NCBI RefSeq assembly: GCF_001427125.1
Contig: NZ_LMGK01000003.1
Coordinates: forward strand, 25,659 to 89,658
Direction of reading: 5' to 3'
Source: Pseudomonas sp. Root562
GTDB lineage: Bacteria > Pseudomonadota > Gammaproteobacteria > Pseudomonadales > Pseudomonadaceae
DNA: 64,000 nucleotides
A model generated the notes under the pieces. It saw nothing but the letters and a program-made list of their open reading frames with translations, was not told the DNA's origin and ran no database searches. Positions 56,579 to 64,000 of this stretch are shown piece by piece; position 1 is the first letter of the stretch, and each line of letters opens with the position of its first letter. Both the position numbers and the translations under genes were made by a program.

Positions 56579-57343
56579 TTATTCGTTGATGCGACGGGCC
56601 AGGCTGTTGGCGCTGTCGATCAGCACCCGGCGGTAGTCGTTGTAATTGTTCTTGGCATCGGCTCGCGGGGCGACGATGCACAGGGTCGCGATGGCTACGC
56701 CGTTCGGGTCTTTGACCGGGGCGGCGAAGCAATGGGTAAACGTGTCGGCGACGCTATCGAAAGAGAAAAAACCCTCGCGCCCGGCCTGACGAATTTCCGC
56801 CAGGAATTGCTCCAGCGGCAAGCGGTCGCCGTCGGGCAGGATGAAGTCGTCGTGGTCGATCAGCTCGACGATTTGCTGGTCACTGAGGTGCGCCAGCAAC
56901 AGGCGCCCGGACGCGGTCCAGGGAATCGGCGCGTTCTCGCCGATATCCGAGGAAATACGAAAATGCCGCTCGCCCTCTTTCATCAACGCCACGGTGTATT
57001 TGCGTCCGTTGAGCAGGCACATCTGCGCGGTTTCATGGGTCTGGCTGACGATCTCCTGCAAGGCGAGATCGGCCTCGCGGGTCAGATCGAAATGACGCAA
57101 ATGCGCCTGCCCGAGGAAGTACAGCTGACGACCGAGGTAGACGTGGCCGTCCTTGCCCACCGGCTCCAGAATCCTGCGTTCGAGCAATGAAGCCACCAGT
57201 TCGTAGACCGTGGATTTTGGGCTGCCGATGCCATTGGCGATATCGTTCGGGCGCAGGGGCTGGCCGACTTCCTTGAGGAAATCGAGGATATCGAACGCCC
57301 GGTCCAGACCGCGTGCCCGGCGCTTGATGGTGTCTTCAGTCAT
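56579..57343 (-). CDS. IclR-family transcriptional regulator
   Basis: 254 residues with an N-terminal winged helix (about 10-70; RAFDILDFLKEVGQPLRPNDIA, then SPKSTVYELVASL) and a C-terminal IclR effector domain (about 85-250) with the ligand loop (FSFDSVADTFTHCFAAPV). It is transcribed with the dehydratase and kinase genes and is the obvious local regulator. A REP pair separates it from ridA. Confidence 0.9.
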   Translation of the reverse strand: MTEDTIKRRARGLDRAFDILDFLKEVGQPLRPNDIANGIGSPKSTVYELVASLLERRILEPVGKDGHVYLGRQLYFLGQAHLRHFDLTREADLALQEIVSQTHETAQMCLLNGRKYTVALMKEGERHFRISSDIGENAPIPWTASGRLLLAHLSDQQIVELIDHDDFILPDGDRLPLEQFLAEIRQAGREGFFSFDSVADTFTHCFAAPVKDPNGVAIATLCIVAPRADAKNNYNDYRRVLIDSANSLARRINE

Positions 57344-57402
57344 GTCAGTGCTTCCCCTTCAAAATGCCGGGAGTTTACCGAGTGTGCAGTGTTGACTGTG
57401 AG

Positions 57403-57500
57403 GCCGCCATCGCTGGCAAGCCAGCTCCCACAGGGATTTAGGGTGTGCCGACAATCTGTGGCAATACACAACACCTGTGGGAGCTGGCTTGCCAGCGATG
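57403..57500. repeat. REP pair (family B)
   Basis: Inverted ATCGCTGGCAAGCCAGCTCCCAC cores with a spacer of about 50 bases, between the iclR and ridA-like genes. Same core family as 54124-54218. Confidence 0.9.
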
Positions 57501-57514
57501 CAGTCACCGCCGGT

Positions 57515-57904
57515 TCAGGCCTTTTTCTTGTAGGCAATGCAGTCGATCTCGACCTTGCAGTCGACCATCATGTTCGCCTGCACGCAGGCACGGGCCGGGG
57601 CGTGTTCCGGTTTGAAGTACTCGGAAAAGACCTTGTTGAAACTGCTGAAATCCCGCGGATCCTCCAGCCACACGCCGGCACGCACCACATCTTCCAGGCC
57701 ATAACCGGCCTCTTGCAGAATCGCGATCAGGTTCTTCATGGTCTGGTGGGTCTGTTCGACAATGCCGCCCACAATGATCTCGCCATCCACCGCCGGCACC
57801 TGCCCGGAAACGTGCAGCCAGCCATCGGCTTCAACGGCGCGGGCGAAAGGACGGGGCGCGCCGCCAGCGGCGGTGCTGCCGGTGCCGTAACGAGTAATGC
57901 TCAT
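57515..57904 (-). CDS. RidA-family enamine/imine deaminase
   Basis: 129-residue RidA/YjgF protein. LHVSGQVPAVDGEI, QTHQTMKNLIAILQEAG and the C-terminal ARACVQANMMVDCKVEIDCIA match the family; the arginine in ARACVQ binds the substrate carboxylate. It hydrolyses reactive enamines and imines released by PLP dehydratases, which suits the neighbouring dehydratase. It follows the ABC transporter genes on the minus strand. Confidence 0.92.
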   Translation of the reverse strand: MSITRYGTGSTAAGGAPRPFARAVEADGWLHVSGQVPAVDGEIIVGGIVEQTHQTMKNLIAILQEAGYGLEDVVRAGVWLEDPRDFSSFNKVFSEYFKPEHAPARACVQANMMVDCKVEIDCIAYKKKA

Positions 57905-57934
57905 GAGTGTTTCTCCTGATTGATAGTTGAAAGA

Positions 57935-58729
57935 TCAAAAACGCGTATTTTTGAGAAATTCCGCCAGACGCGGCGATTGCGGGCGTTCGAACAGTTCCTT
58001 GGGTGGCCCCTGCTCTTCGATCCGCCCCTGATTCATGAATACGATTTTGTCCGAGACCTCGAAGGCAAAGCGCATTTCGTGGGTCACCAGCAGCATGGTC
58101 ATGCCGTCTTCCGCCAGGCCCTTGATCACGTTGAGCACTTCGCCCACCAACTCAGGGTCGAGGGCCGAAGTGACCTCGTCGAACAGCATCAGGCTCGGGT
58201 TCATCGCAATCGCCCGGGCAATCGCCACGCGTTGTTGCTGGCCGCCGGACAACTGCCCGGGAAAGTGGTCGCGGCGTTCCAGCAGGCCGACCCGCTCCAG
58301 CCATTTCTCCGCCAGGGCCACGGCCTGGTCCTTGTGCAGCTTTTTGACCTTGAGCAACCCGAGGGTAACGTTCTGCAACGCAGTCAGATGCGGGAACAGA
58401 TTGAATTGTTGGAACGCCATGCCGGTCATCGCGCGATGGCGGGCGATGACTTTTTCCGGGTGACGAATGCGCTTGCCATTGACTTCGTCATAACCAATGG
58501 ACTCGCCGTCGAGCAGGATCTGCCCGCCCTGGAATTCTTCAAGCATGTTCACGCAGCGCAGCAAGGTGGTCTTGCCCGAACCGCTGGAACCGATCAGCGT
58601 CACCACGTTGCCGCGCTGCATGCTCAGGTCAACGCCCTTGAGCACTTCGAGCTGGTCATAACGCTTGTGCAAGCCGCGAATGTCCAGCAGCGGCTGGCCG
58701 TTTTGACTATTGGATTGAGTTTGAGTCAT
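57935..58729 (-). CDS. Polar amino-acid-type ABC transporter ATP-binding protein
   Basis: 264 residues with Walker [10 protein letters not shown] (about 51-59), signature [12 protein letters not shown], Walker [13 protein letters not shown] and the switch histidine VTHEMRFA. It is of the GlnQ/HisP class. The ATG overlaps the stop of the preceding permease gene by 4 bases. It is co-transcribed with two permeases and a binding protein. Confidence 0.93.
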   Translation of the reverse strand: MTQTQSNSQNGQPLLDIRGLHKRYDQLEVLKGVDLSMQRGNVVTLIGSSGSGKTTLLRCVNMLEEFQGGQILLDGESIGYDEVNGKRIRHPEKVIARHRAMTGMAFQQFNLFPHLTALQNVTLGLLKVKKLHKDQAVALAEKWLERVGLLERRDHFPGQLSGGQQQRVAIARAIAMNPSLMLFDEVTSALDPELVGEVLNVIKGLAEDGMTMLLVTHEMRFAFEVSDKIVFMNQGRIEEQGPPKELFERPQSPRLAEFLKNTRF

Positions 58730-59388
58730 GGCAAGGCCACCCGCTTTTCAATGTGCCGGCCGAGTAATTCGATGCCGTAGTTGATGACGAAGAACAGAAA
58801 ACCGGCGAACAGATAGAACTCCAGGGTCATGAAGGTTCGGGCAATGACCTGCTGGGTGCTGAGCAGCAACTCGGCCACGCCGATCACCGACAATAGCGTC
58901 GAGGCCTTGACGATCTCGGTGGACGAGTTGACCCAGGTCGGCAGGATTTGCCGCAACGCCTGAGGTAACAGTACGTAGCCCAGGGTCTGGTTGAATGTCA
59001 GGCCTATGGCCTTGCTCGCTTCCATCTGCCCACGGGGCAGTGCCTGCAAGGCACCGCGCACGATCTCGGCGACGTGGGAGCCGCAAAACAGCGTCAAGCC
59101 CAATGCACCGGCCTGAAACGCACTGATCTGCCAGCCCAATGCCGGGGCCATGTAAAAGCAGGCGAGCACCAACACGAACACGGGCGTGCCGCGAATCACG
59201 TCCACATAAAAACGAAACGGCGCGCGCATCCAGAACTTGCCGTAGGTCAGCACCAGTCCGGCAAACATACCGACCACCGTGCCCAGCAAAATCGCCAGTG
59301 CCGACACCTGCACACTGGTCAAGAAGCCTTGCCAGAGCGGCTCGCGCGCGATCCACAACTCATGCAACCAACTGGGGGATTCGTACAT
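58726..59388 (-). CDS. Polar amino-acid-type ABC permease (second)
   Basis: 220-residue HisM/GlnP-type permease with four to five helices and the EAA loop ([29 protein letters not shown]). The ATG at 59388 gives MYESPSWL with GGAG upstream; the longer frame overlaps the first permease. It pairs with 59397-60059 to form the membrane pore. Confidence 0.92.
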   Translation of the reverse strand: MYESPSWLHELWIAREPLWQGFLTSVQVSALAILLGTVVGMFAGLVLTYGKFWMRAPFRFYVDVIRGTPVFVLVLACFYMAPALGWQISAFQAGALGLTLFCGSHVAEIVRGALQALPRGQMEASKAIGLTFNQTLGYVLLPQALRQILPTWVNSSTEIVKASTLLSVIGVAELLLSTQQVIARTFMTLEFYLFAGFLFFVINYGIELLGRHIEKRVALP

Positions 59389-59396
59389 GGAGCCTC

Positions 59397-60059
59397 CTAT
59401 CGGCGGATTGCCAGACGCTGCTCGAGATAACGCAGCAGCATGGCAATGAGGTAACAGGCCGCGACATACAGCGCCGTAGTCACCAGCCAGGTTTCGATCA
59501 CCCGGTAGCTTTCGACATTGATCTTGCGCGCGTAATAGGTCAGCTCCGGCACGGCAATCGCCGCCGCCAGCGAGGTGTCCTTGAACAGCGAAATGAAGTT
59601 GTTCGATAACGCTGGCAGTACGTTGCGCAGCATCACCGGCACGGTGACATAGGCCTTGACCTGCCATTCCCCCAGGCCGATCGCCAGACCCGCTTCGCGT
59701 TGGCCCTTGGGAATGCTCAACAAACCACCGCGGAACACTTCGGTCAGGTACGCCCCGGCATACAACGACAAGGTAATGATGAACGAGGGAATCTTGTCCA
59801 GACGAATCCCCAGGCTCGGCAATGCAAAGTAGATCAACAGAATCAACACCAGAATCGGCGTGTTACGGATCACCGTCACATACACCGAAGCCAGCACCCG
59901 CAACGGGCGGTGCTTCGACAACAAAGCAAACGCCATCAGCAGGCCGATCACGCAGCCGATGGCGATCGACACCAGCGCCAGCTCCAGGCCCAGGACGAGC
60001 CCCGCCAGCAAGGTGTCGAAATCGCGCCACACGGCGGCAAAGTTCAACTGATAGTTCAT
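59397..60059 (-). CDS. Polar amino-acid-type ABC permease (first)
   Basis: 220-residue permease with helices at about 20-45, 55-80, 90-110 and 185-215 and the EAA loop (GQREAGLAIGLGEWQVKAYVTVPVMLRN). It stands 8 bases before the second permease gene and about 50 bases after the binding-protein gene. Confidence 0.92.
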   Translation of the reverse strand: MNYQLNFAAVWRDFDTLLAGLVLGLELALVSIAIGCVIGLLMAFALLSKHRPLRVLASVYVTVIRNTPILVLILLIYFALPSLGIRLDKIPSFIITLSLYAGAYLTEVFRGGLLSIPKGQREAGLAIGLGEWQVKAYVTVPVMLRNVLPALSNNFISLFKDTSLAAAIAVPELTYYARKINVESYRVIETWLVTTALYVAACYLIAMLLRYLEQRLAIRR

Positions 60060-60110
60060 GGTCAGCAGTACCTGAACGGGGCGATTCAGAACCGCCCCGC
60101 TCTCACGGGA

Positions 60111-60959
60111 TCATTGAAATTCGACGGGGAAACCAATCTTTGGCGAAGGCAGATCCACACCGAACCATTGCTTGAATGACGCGGCGTAAGTCGGGAACTC
60201 GACGCCGGTCATGGCCTCATGCAAGGTGGTGTTGACGAAGTTCAGCCAGTCCTGATCGCCGCGCTTGACCGCACAGGCATAGGTCTGCGGGCTCCAGGCG
60301 TAAGCCGGGCTGCGGTAGCGACCGGCGTTCTGCACCATCAGGTATTTCACCGAAGACTGGTCGGTGGCCGCCGCGTCGGCGCGACCGGAGTTCACGGCCT
60401 GGTACATCAGGTCAACGCTGTCGTATTGGTCGACCTTGGCATTGGGCAATGCCTGATGCACCAGCTCTTCGGCGTAGACATTCTGCAGCACCGCCACGGT
60501 CAAGCCGTCGCCAGCGGCCTTCATGTCTTCGATTTCCTTGTACTTGCTGTTGGCCGGCAACAGCAGGCCAACGCCTTCACGGTAGTAAGGCAGAGTAAAC
60601 GCCACTTGCTGCGCACGACTGGCGGTCACGGTGATGAACTGGCAGCTCATGTCGACCTTGTCGGTCAGCAGGTTGGGAATCCGCGCATCGGATGACTGCA
60701 CAACAAACTCGACCTTGCTCGGGTCGTTGAACAGCCCTTTGGCCACCATGCGCGCGATGTCGATATCAAAACCCTGCAATTTGCCATCTGCACCCTGGAA
60801 GTGCCACGGCGCATTAGTGCTGCCGGTGCCCACGATCAACTTGCCGCGGGCCAGGACACTATCGAGCTTGCCGTCTGCCGCCTGGGCCACGCCCATGGCA
60901 GCAGCAGAAGCCGCGAACAGAAAAACACACGCTTTGAACAACGAAGGTCGGCGATGCAT
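60111..60959 (-). CDS. Periplasmic binding protein of the polar amino-acid-type importer
   Basis: 282 residues. The start MHRRPSLFKACVFLFAASAA begins a Sec signal peptide cleaved near VAQA-ADGKL. The mature protein has the family 3 solute-binding pattern (GKLIVGTGSTNAPW, GFDIDIARMVAKGL, TDKVDMSCQFITVT). GGAG lies 8 bases before the ATG at 60959; a GTG three codons upstream is less likely. It probably brings in D-glucosaminate or a related amino acid, inferred from the cluster. Confidence 0.9.
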   Translation of the reverse strand: MHRRPSLFKACVFLFAASAAAMGVAQAADGKLDSVLARGKLIVGTGSTNAPWHFQGADGKLQGFDIDIARMVAKGLFNDPSKVEFVVQSSDARIPNLLTDKVDMSCQFITVTASRAQQVAFTLPYYREGVGLLLPANSKYKEIEDMKAAGDGLTVAVLQNVYAEELVHQALPNAKVDQYDSVDLMYQAVNSGRADAAATDQSSVKYLMVQNAGRYRSPAYAWSPQTYACAVKRGDQDWLNFVNTTLHEAMTGVEFPTYAASFKQWFGVDLPSPKIGFPVEFQ

Positions 60960-61346
60960 GGCAAGCACTCCAGAATGATGTTTATTCCGCTATACCGGAA
61001 CGTGGTATGTAACAACGGAATAGACAGCAGAAAGTGTGCCACAGGATGTGCAGGGAATGTAGGGAGATTGAAAAGTGTTTTGAATCAGGGGGATGCGTAC
61101 ATGCGAAAGAAAGGGTTACCAAAACGAATCAAATAGAAACCGCTACCATCGGCTACAGCCGTCGGGAATCTGATTCACAACAGGGCCCAAGAGAATCAAT
61201 CAGGTGCATTTTTGTATCGTGGTGATTGATAAGAGTGAGTCGTCTGGCGGTCTGCAATCGCGGGCAAGCCCGCTTCCACAAGCTCAGCGTATAACTTGTA
61301 GGAGCGTGGCTTGCCCGCGATGAGGGCATTGGCATCAATACAACAT
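60960..61346. other. 387-base intergenic region, mostly REP sequence and promoter
   Basis: It holds the promoter region of the binding-protein gene (AT-rich around 60980-61060) and the REP pair at 61255-61325. The short frames in it have no ribosome site and no credible product. Confidence 0.5.
61255..61325. repeat. REP pair (family A)
   Basis: Inverted ATCGCGGGCAAGCC cores with a TCCAC/CTAC-type tail and a short spacer, just downstream of the TerC-type gene. Confidence 0.88.
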
Positions 61347-62906
61347 CTACGCGCCAATGCGCGCCAGCCGAACCCGCGTCACCCGCCGCTCTTCCACCGA
61401 CAACACGGTCAAGCACCAGCCTTCCCATTCGTGGCTGTCGCCGATCATCGGCAGGCGATCCAGCAAGCTGACCACCAGACCGGCGAGGGTCTGGTAGTCG
61501 TCGGTAGGCTCGGCAGCAAACCCGGTGTGCTGTCGAACTCGCGCCAGGTTCAAAGCGCCGCTGACCACAAACCCGCCCTTTTCCTCGACCACGTCCGGCC
61601 CTTCGATTTCGCTGGCATCGGGTAATTCACCGGCGATCGATTCGAGGATGTCGGTCATGGTCAGCACACCGACGAAGTCGCCGAACTCGTTGACCACGAA
61701 TGCGATGTGCGTCGACGCCTTGCGCATCTGCTCCAGGGCGTTGAGGATCGAGTAACTCTCCAGCAGGTTGATGGTCTGACGCGCAAGATGCGCAAGATCC
61801 GGTTGGTTACCTGCCAGGAACTCTTTCAACAACTCCTTCTTGTGTACGAAACCCAGCGGTTCATCCACCGCACCGTCGCGGATCAGCGGCAGGCGCGAGT
61901 AAGACGAATGCATCAGTCGCGTGCGAATCGCCTCGGCGTTGTCGGCCAGGTCGATATGATCGACGTCGGCGCGCACGGTCATCAACGTGCGGATCGGCCG
62001 CTCGGCCAGTTGCAGCACGCCGCTGATCATCACCCGCTCGCGGCGATCGAACAGCGCTTCGCTGGGCGCCTCGCCGTTGTCGAGCATGTCGGCAATTTCC
62101 TCGCCGACTTCTTCCACCGCCAGTTTGCGCCCGCCCAGCAGGCGCATCACCGCGTGGGCGGTGCGCTCACGCATCGGTCGCAGGCCCATCATCGATCGTT
62201 TGCGGCGAGCCCGGGCGATCTGGTTGAACACTTCGATCAGGATCGAGAAACCGATGGCTGCATACAGATAGCCCTTCGGAATATGGAAGCCCAGGCCTTC
62301 GGCAGTCAGCGCAAAGCCGATCATCATCAAAAAGCCCAGGCACAGCATGATCACCGTCGGATGCGCGTTGACGAACCGGGTCAGCGGTTTGCTGGCGACG
62401 ATCATCAAACCGATGGAAATGATCACGGCGATCATCATCACCGCCAACTCATCAACCATGCCCACTGCGGTAATCACCGCATCGAGGGAGAACACCGCAT
62501 CCAGCACCACGATTTGCGCGACGATTGGCCAAAACAGCGCATAGGCGGCGTTGGAGGAACGCTCACCGACGTGTCCTTCGAGCCGTTCGTGCAATTCCAT
62601 GGTGGCCTTGAACAACAGGAACACACCACCGAACAGCATGATCAGGTCGCGCCCGGAGAAGCTCTTGTCGAATACCTCGAACAGCGGTTGGGTCAGGGTC
62701 ACCAGCCAGGAAATACTCGCCAGCAAGCCAAGACGCATCAGCAACGCCAGGGACAAACCGATGATCCGCGCACGATCGCGCTGGTGCGGCGGTAGTTTGT
62801 CCGCGAGGATCGCGATAAACACCAGGTTGTCGATGCCCAGTACCAGTTCCAGCACAATCAGCGTCAACAGGCCCAGCCATGCGGTGGGGTCAGCTAACCA
62901 TTCCAT
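61347..62906 (-). CDS. TerC-family membrane protein with CBS pair and CorC/HlyC domain
   Basis: 519 residues. The N-terminal TerC domain (about 1-230) has seven or so helices with acidic residues inside the membrane ([30 protein letters not shown]), then a CBS pair (about 300-430) and a C-terminal transporter-associated CorC/HlyC domain (about 435-515). The layout matches E. coli YoaE. Proposed roles in the wider family include metal (Mn) export and stress resistance; the substrate here is not shown. It is a single gene, with a REP pair downstream. Confidence 0.9.
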   Translation of the reverse strand: MEWLADPTAWLGLLTLIVLELVLGIDNLVFIAILADKLPPHQRDRARIIGLSLALLMRLGLLASISWLVTLTQPLFEVFDKSFSGRDLIMLFGGVFLLFKATMELHERLEGHVGERSSNAAYALFWPIVAQIVVLDAVFSLDAVITAVGMVDELAVMMIAVIISIGLMIVASKPLTRFVNAHPTVIMLCLGFLMMIGFALTAEGLGFHIPKGYLYAAIGFSILIEVFNQIARARRKRSMMGLRPMRERTAHAVMRLLGGRKLAVEEVGEEIADMLDNGEAPSEALFDRRERVMISGVLQLAERPIRTLMTVRADVDHIDLADNAEAIRTRLMHSSYSRLPLIRDGAVDEPLGFVHKKELLKEFLAGNQPDLAHLARQTINLLESYSILNALEQMRKASTHIAFVVNEFGDFVGVLTMTDILESIAGELPDASEIEGPDVVEEKGGFVVSGALNLARVRQHTGFAAEPTDDYQTLAGLVVSLLDRLPMIGDSHEWEGWCLTVLSVEERRVTRVRLARIGA

Positions 62907-63218
62907 AAAAACGTCTCGATCTCTTCAGTGGATTCAGAATGCCGGGCACGGCAAGGCACGGCACAGACGCCGAGGAACTGCAATGTCATGGGAAAACGCA
63001 AGCCAAAAGACCGGGTGCTTCGCGTGCATCAAGACCGCGCGATGGCGCGTGGGGAAAGGATAACTGGGAGGCTCCGTGAGGGTGTTCATGCAAGTCCTGA
63101 AAGGAAAAAGAACTTGGATCGTACAAGCAATAGCGACTGTTCCTACAGCCGGAAATCATTTCAAGATCTGTAGCGGCTATGAATCTTCGGTATTTCGAAC
63201 AACGCGATGCTTGCGCAC
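62907..63218. other. 312-base gap with no recognised gene
   Basis: This lies upstream of the TerC-type gene and downstream of the LysR gene. It holds the promoter for the former. No palindrome, ribosome site or terminator stood out, and the short frames in it are unconvincing. Confidence 0.4.
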
Positions 63219-64000
63219 TCAAGCATTTTTTACGCGATCGATGTACTTGATCACCGCCGGCGACCTCTCGAACCGCCGATGAACCAAGGCCAACCAGGAA
63301 ATCACCTGGCAATCCGCAATCTGCCGATACACCACGTTCGGCAAACTGACATGGCCGACCACGGACTCCGGCACCACCGCCACGCCCTGCCCCAGCGAAA
63401 CCAGGGCAATCACCGCGACCAACCCACCCGGCTGCGCCCCCAGCCTGGGTACAAACCCACCCTGCGCGGCGACTTGCAAGGTGCCGACCACTTGCTCGGG
63501 AAGAATGAAGTTTTCGTTCTGCAGATGCACTGAATTGATCATCGGCAAACGGTTGAGCCATGAATCGACCGGTAGCGCCAACACAAAGCCTTCCTCGTTG
63601 AGCCGCACACTTTCGATACCGTCGGGCAACGTCAACGGGCAGCGGATGTAGCCGAGGTCGAAACGTCCCTCGAGGATCATGTTCGGCAGGCTGGCCATCG
63701 GGCTCTCCCGCACATTGAGGCTGACGTCCGGGAATTGGCAAGCAAACCCCTGCACTTGTTTTTGCAGCACTCCTGAGTACACCGCCGACGCCACATAACC
63801 GAGTTCGATGTGTCCGACTTCACCGCGACCGGCACGTTGTGCATTACGTTGGGCAGACTCGAATTGCCGGACCGTGGCTTCAGCCTCGATTACCAGCGCC
63901 GCGCCGGCTTCGGTCAGGCTGACGTCCCGCGACTGACGAAAAAACAAGCGCGCGCCCAACTCCGCTTCCATGTCTTGAATCTGCCGGGTCAGGGTCGGCG
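63219..64000 (-). CDS. LysR-family transcriptional regulator (5' end outside the window)
   Basis: The visible 260 residues begin inside the N-terminal helix-turn-helix (PTLTRQIQDMEAELGARLFFR) and include the whole effector-binding domain (HIELGYVASAVYSGVLQ, then a second lobe with VPRLGAQPGGLVAVIALVSLGQGVAVVPESVV). The reading frame runs off the right edge without a break, so the gene is complete but cut by the window. Target genes are outside or unknown. Confidence 0.9.
   Translation of the reverse strand, partial: PTLTRQIQDMEAELGARLFFRQSRDVSLTEAGAALVIEAEATVRQFESAQRNAQRAGRGEVGHIELGYVASAVYSGVLQKQVQGFACQFPDVSLNVRESPMASLPNMILEGRFDLGYIRCPLTLPDGIESVRLNEEGFVLALPVDSWLNRLPMINSVHLQNENFILPEQVVGTLQVAAQGGFVPRLGAQPGGLVAVIALVSLGQGVAVVPESVVGHVSLPNVVYRQIADCQVISWLALVHRRFERSPAVIKYIDRVKNA

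Noticed and set aside
63219..64000. Truncated LysR pseudogene
   Set aside because: The frame is open to the window edge and the sequence upstream of the first ATG is a normal LysR helix-turn-helix, so the gene is only cut by the window.

Overview
The window looks like a stretch of chromosome from a Pseudomonas of the P. fluorescens complex. The evidence is high GC, Pseudomonas-type REP and other palindromic intergenic repeats, a gacA-uvrC-pgsA-tRNA block with the typical TTG start of gacA, a P. fragi-type lipase, and several small proteins that look genus-restricted. About 60 protein genes and three tRNAs can be supported. No rRNA, CRISPR array, complete transposon or prophage is visible.

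Layout. (1) 0-9 kb: peroxide and thiol defence (ahpF, ahpC, gor), a tyrosine recombinase divergent from a KfrA-like coiled-coil DNA-binding protein, a DHA2-type drug exporter and galU. (2) 9-15 kb: small lipoproteins and hypothetical proteins, an alkylation-repair pair (alkB, ada-like), an AcuI/YhdH reductase and a nitronate monooxygenase. (3) 15-21 kb: modABC behind a ModE-type operator, a type IB topoisomerase, five small orphan proteins and tRNA-Leu. (4) 21-30 kb: a 1382-residue CheB/CheR/PAS/histidine kinase/receiver hybrid, tRNA-Cys and tRNA-Gly, pgsA, uvrC, gacA and an acetyltransferase. (5) 30-40 kb: DAHP synthase preceded by an attenuator-like leader with two aromatic-rich mini-ORFs, a three-repeat protein, a lipase, a parvulin and a YejABEF-type peptide importer. 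(6) 40-46 kb: a sigma-54 activator followed by a sigma-54 promoter and genes for 3-hydroxybutyrate uptake, oxidation and CoA activation. (7) 46-54 kb: a 1283-residue toxin-like protein with a C-terminal HExxH/TxDxxY zinc-protease signature in lower-GC DNA, a PilU-like ATPase, a hybrid kinase and a second parvulin. (8) 54-61 kb: a cluster best explained as D-glucosaminate catabolism (KDG kinase, PLP dehydratase, IclR regulator, RidA and a polar amino-acid-type ABC importer). (9) 61-64 kb: a TerC/CBS membrane protein and a LysR regulator cut by the window edge.

The most interesting items are the tandem aromatic leader peptides before DAHP synthase, the aspzincin-like toxin candidate and the compositional edge reaching into the neighbouring pilU gene, a strong minus-strand terminator at 21.34 kb with no recognised gene feeding it, an Ada protein that has lost three of its four zinc cysteines, and the sigma-54 ketone-body operon with repeated candidate activator sites. 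All calls come from reading the sequence; no database search was run.
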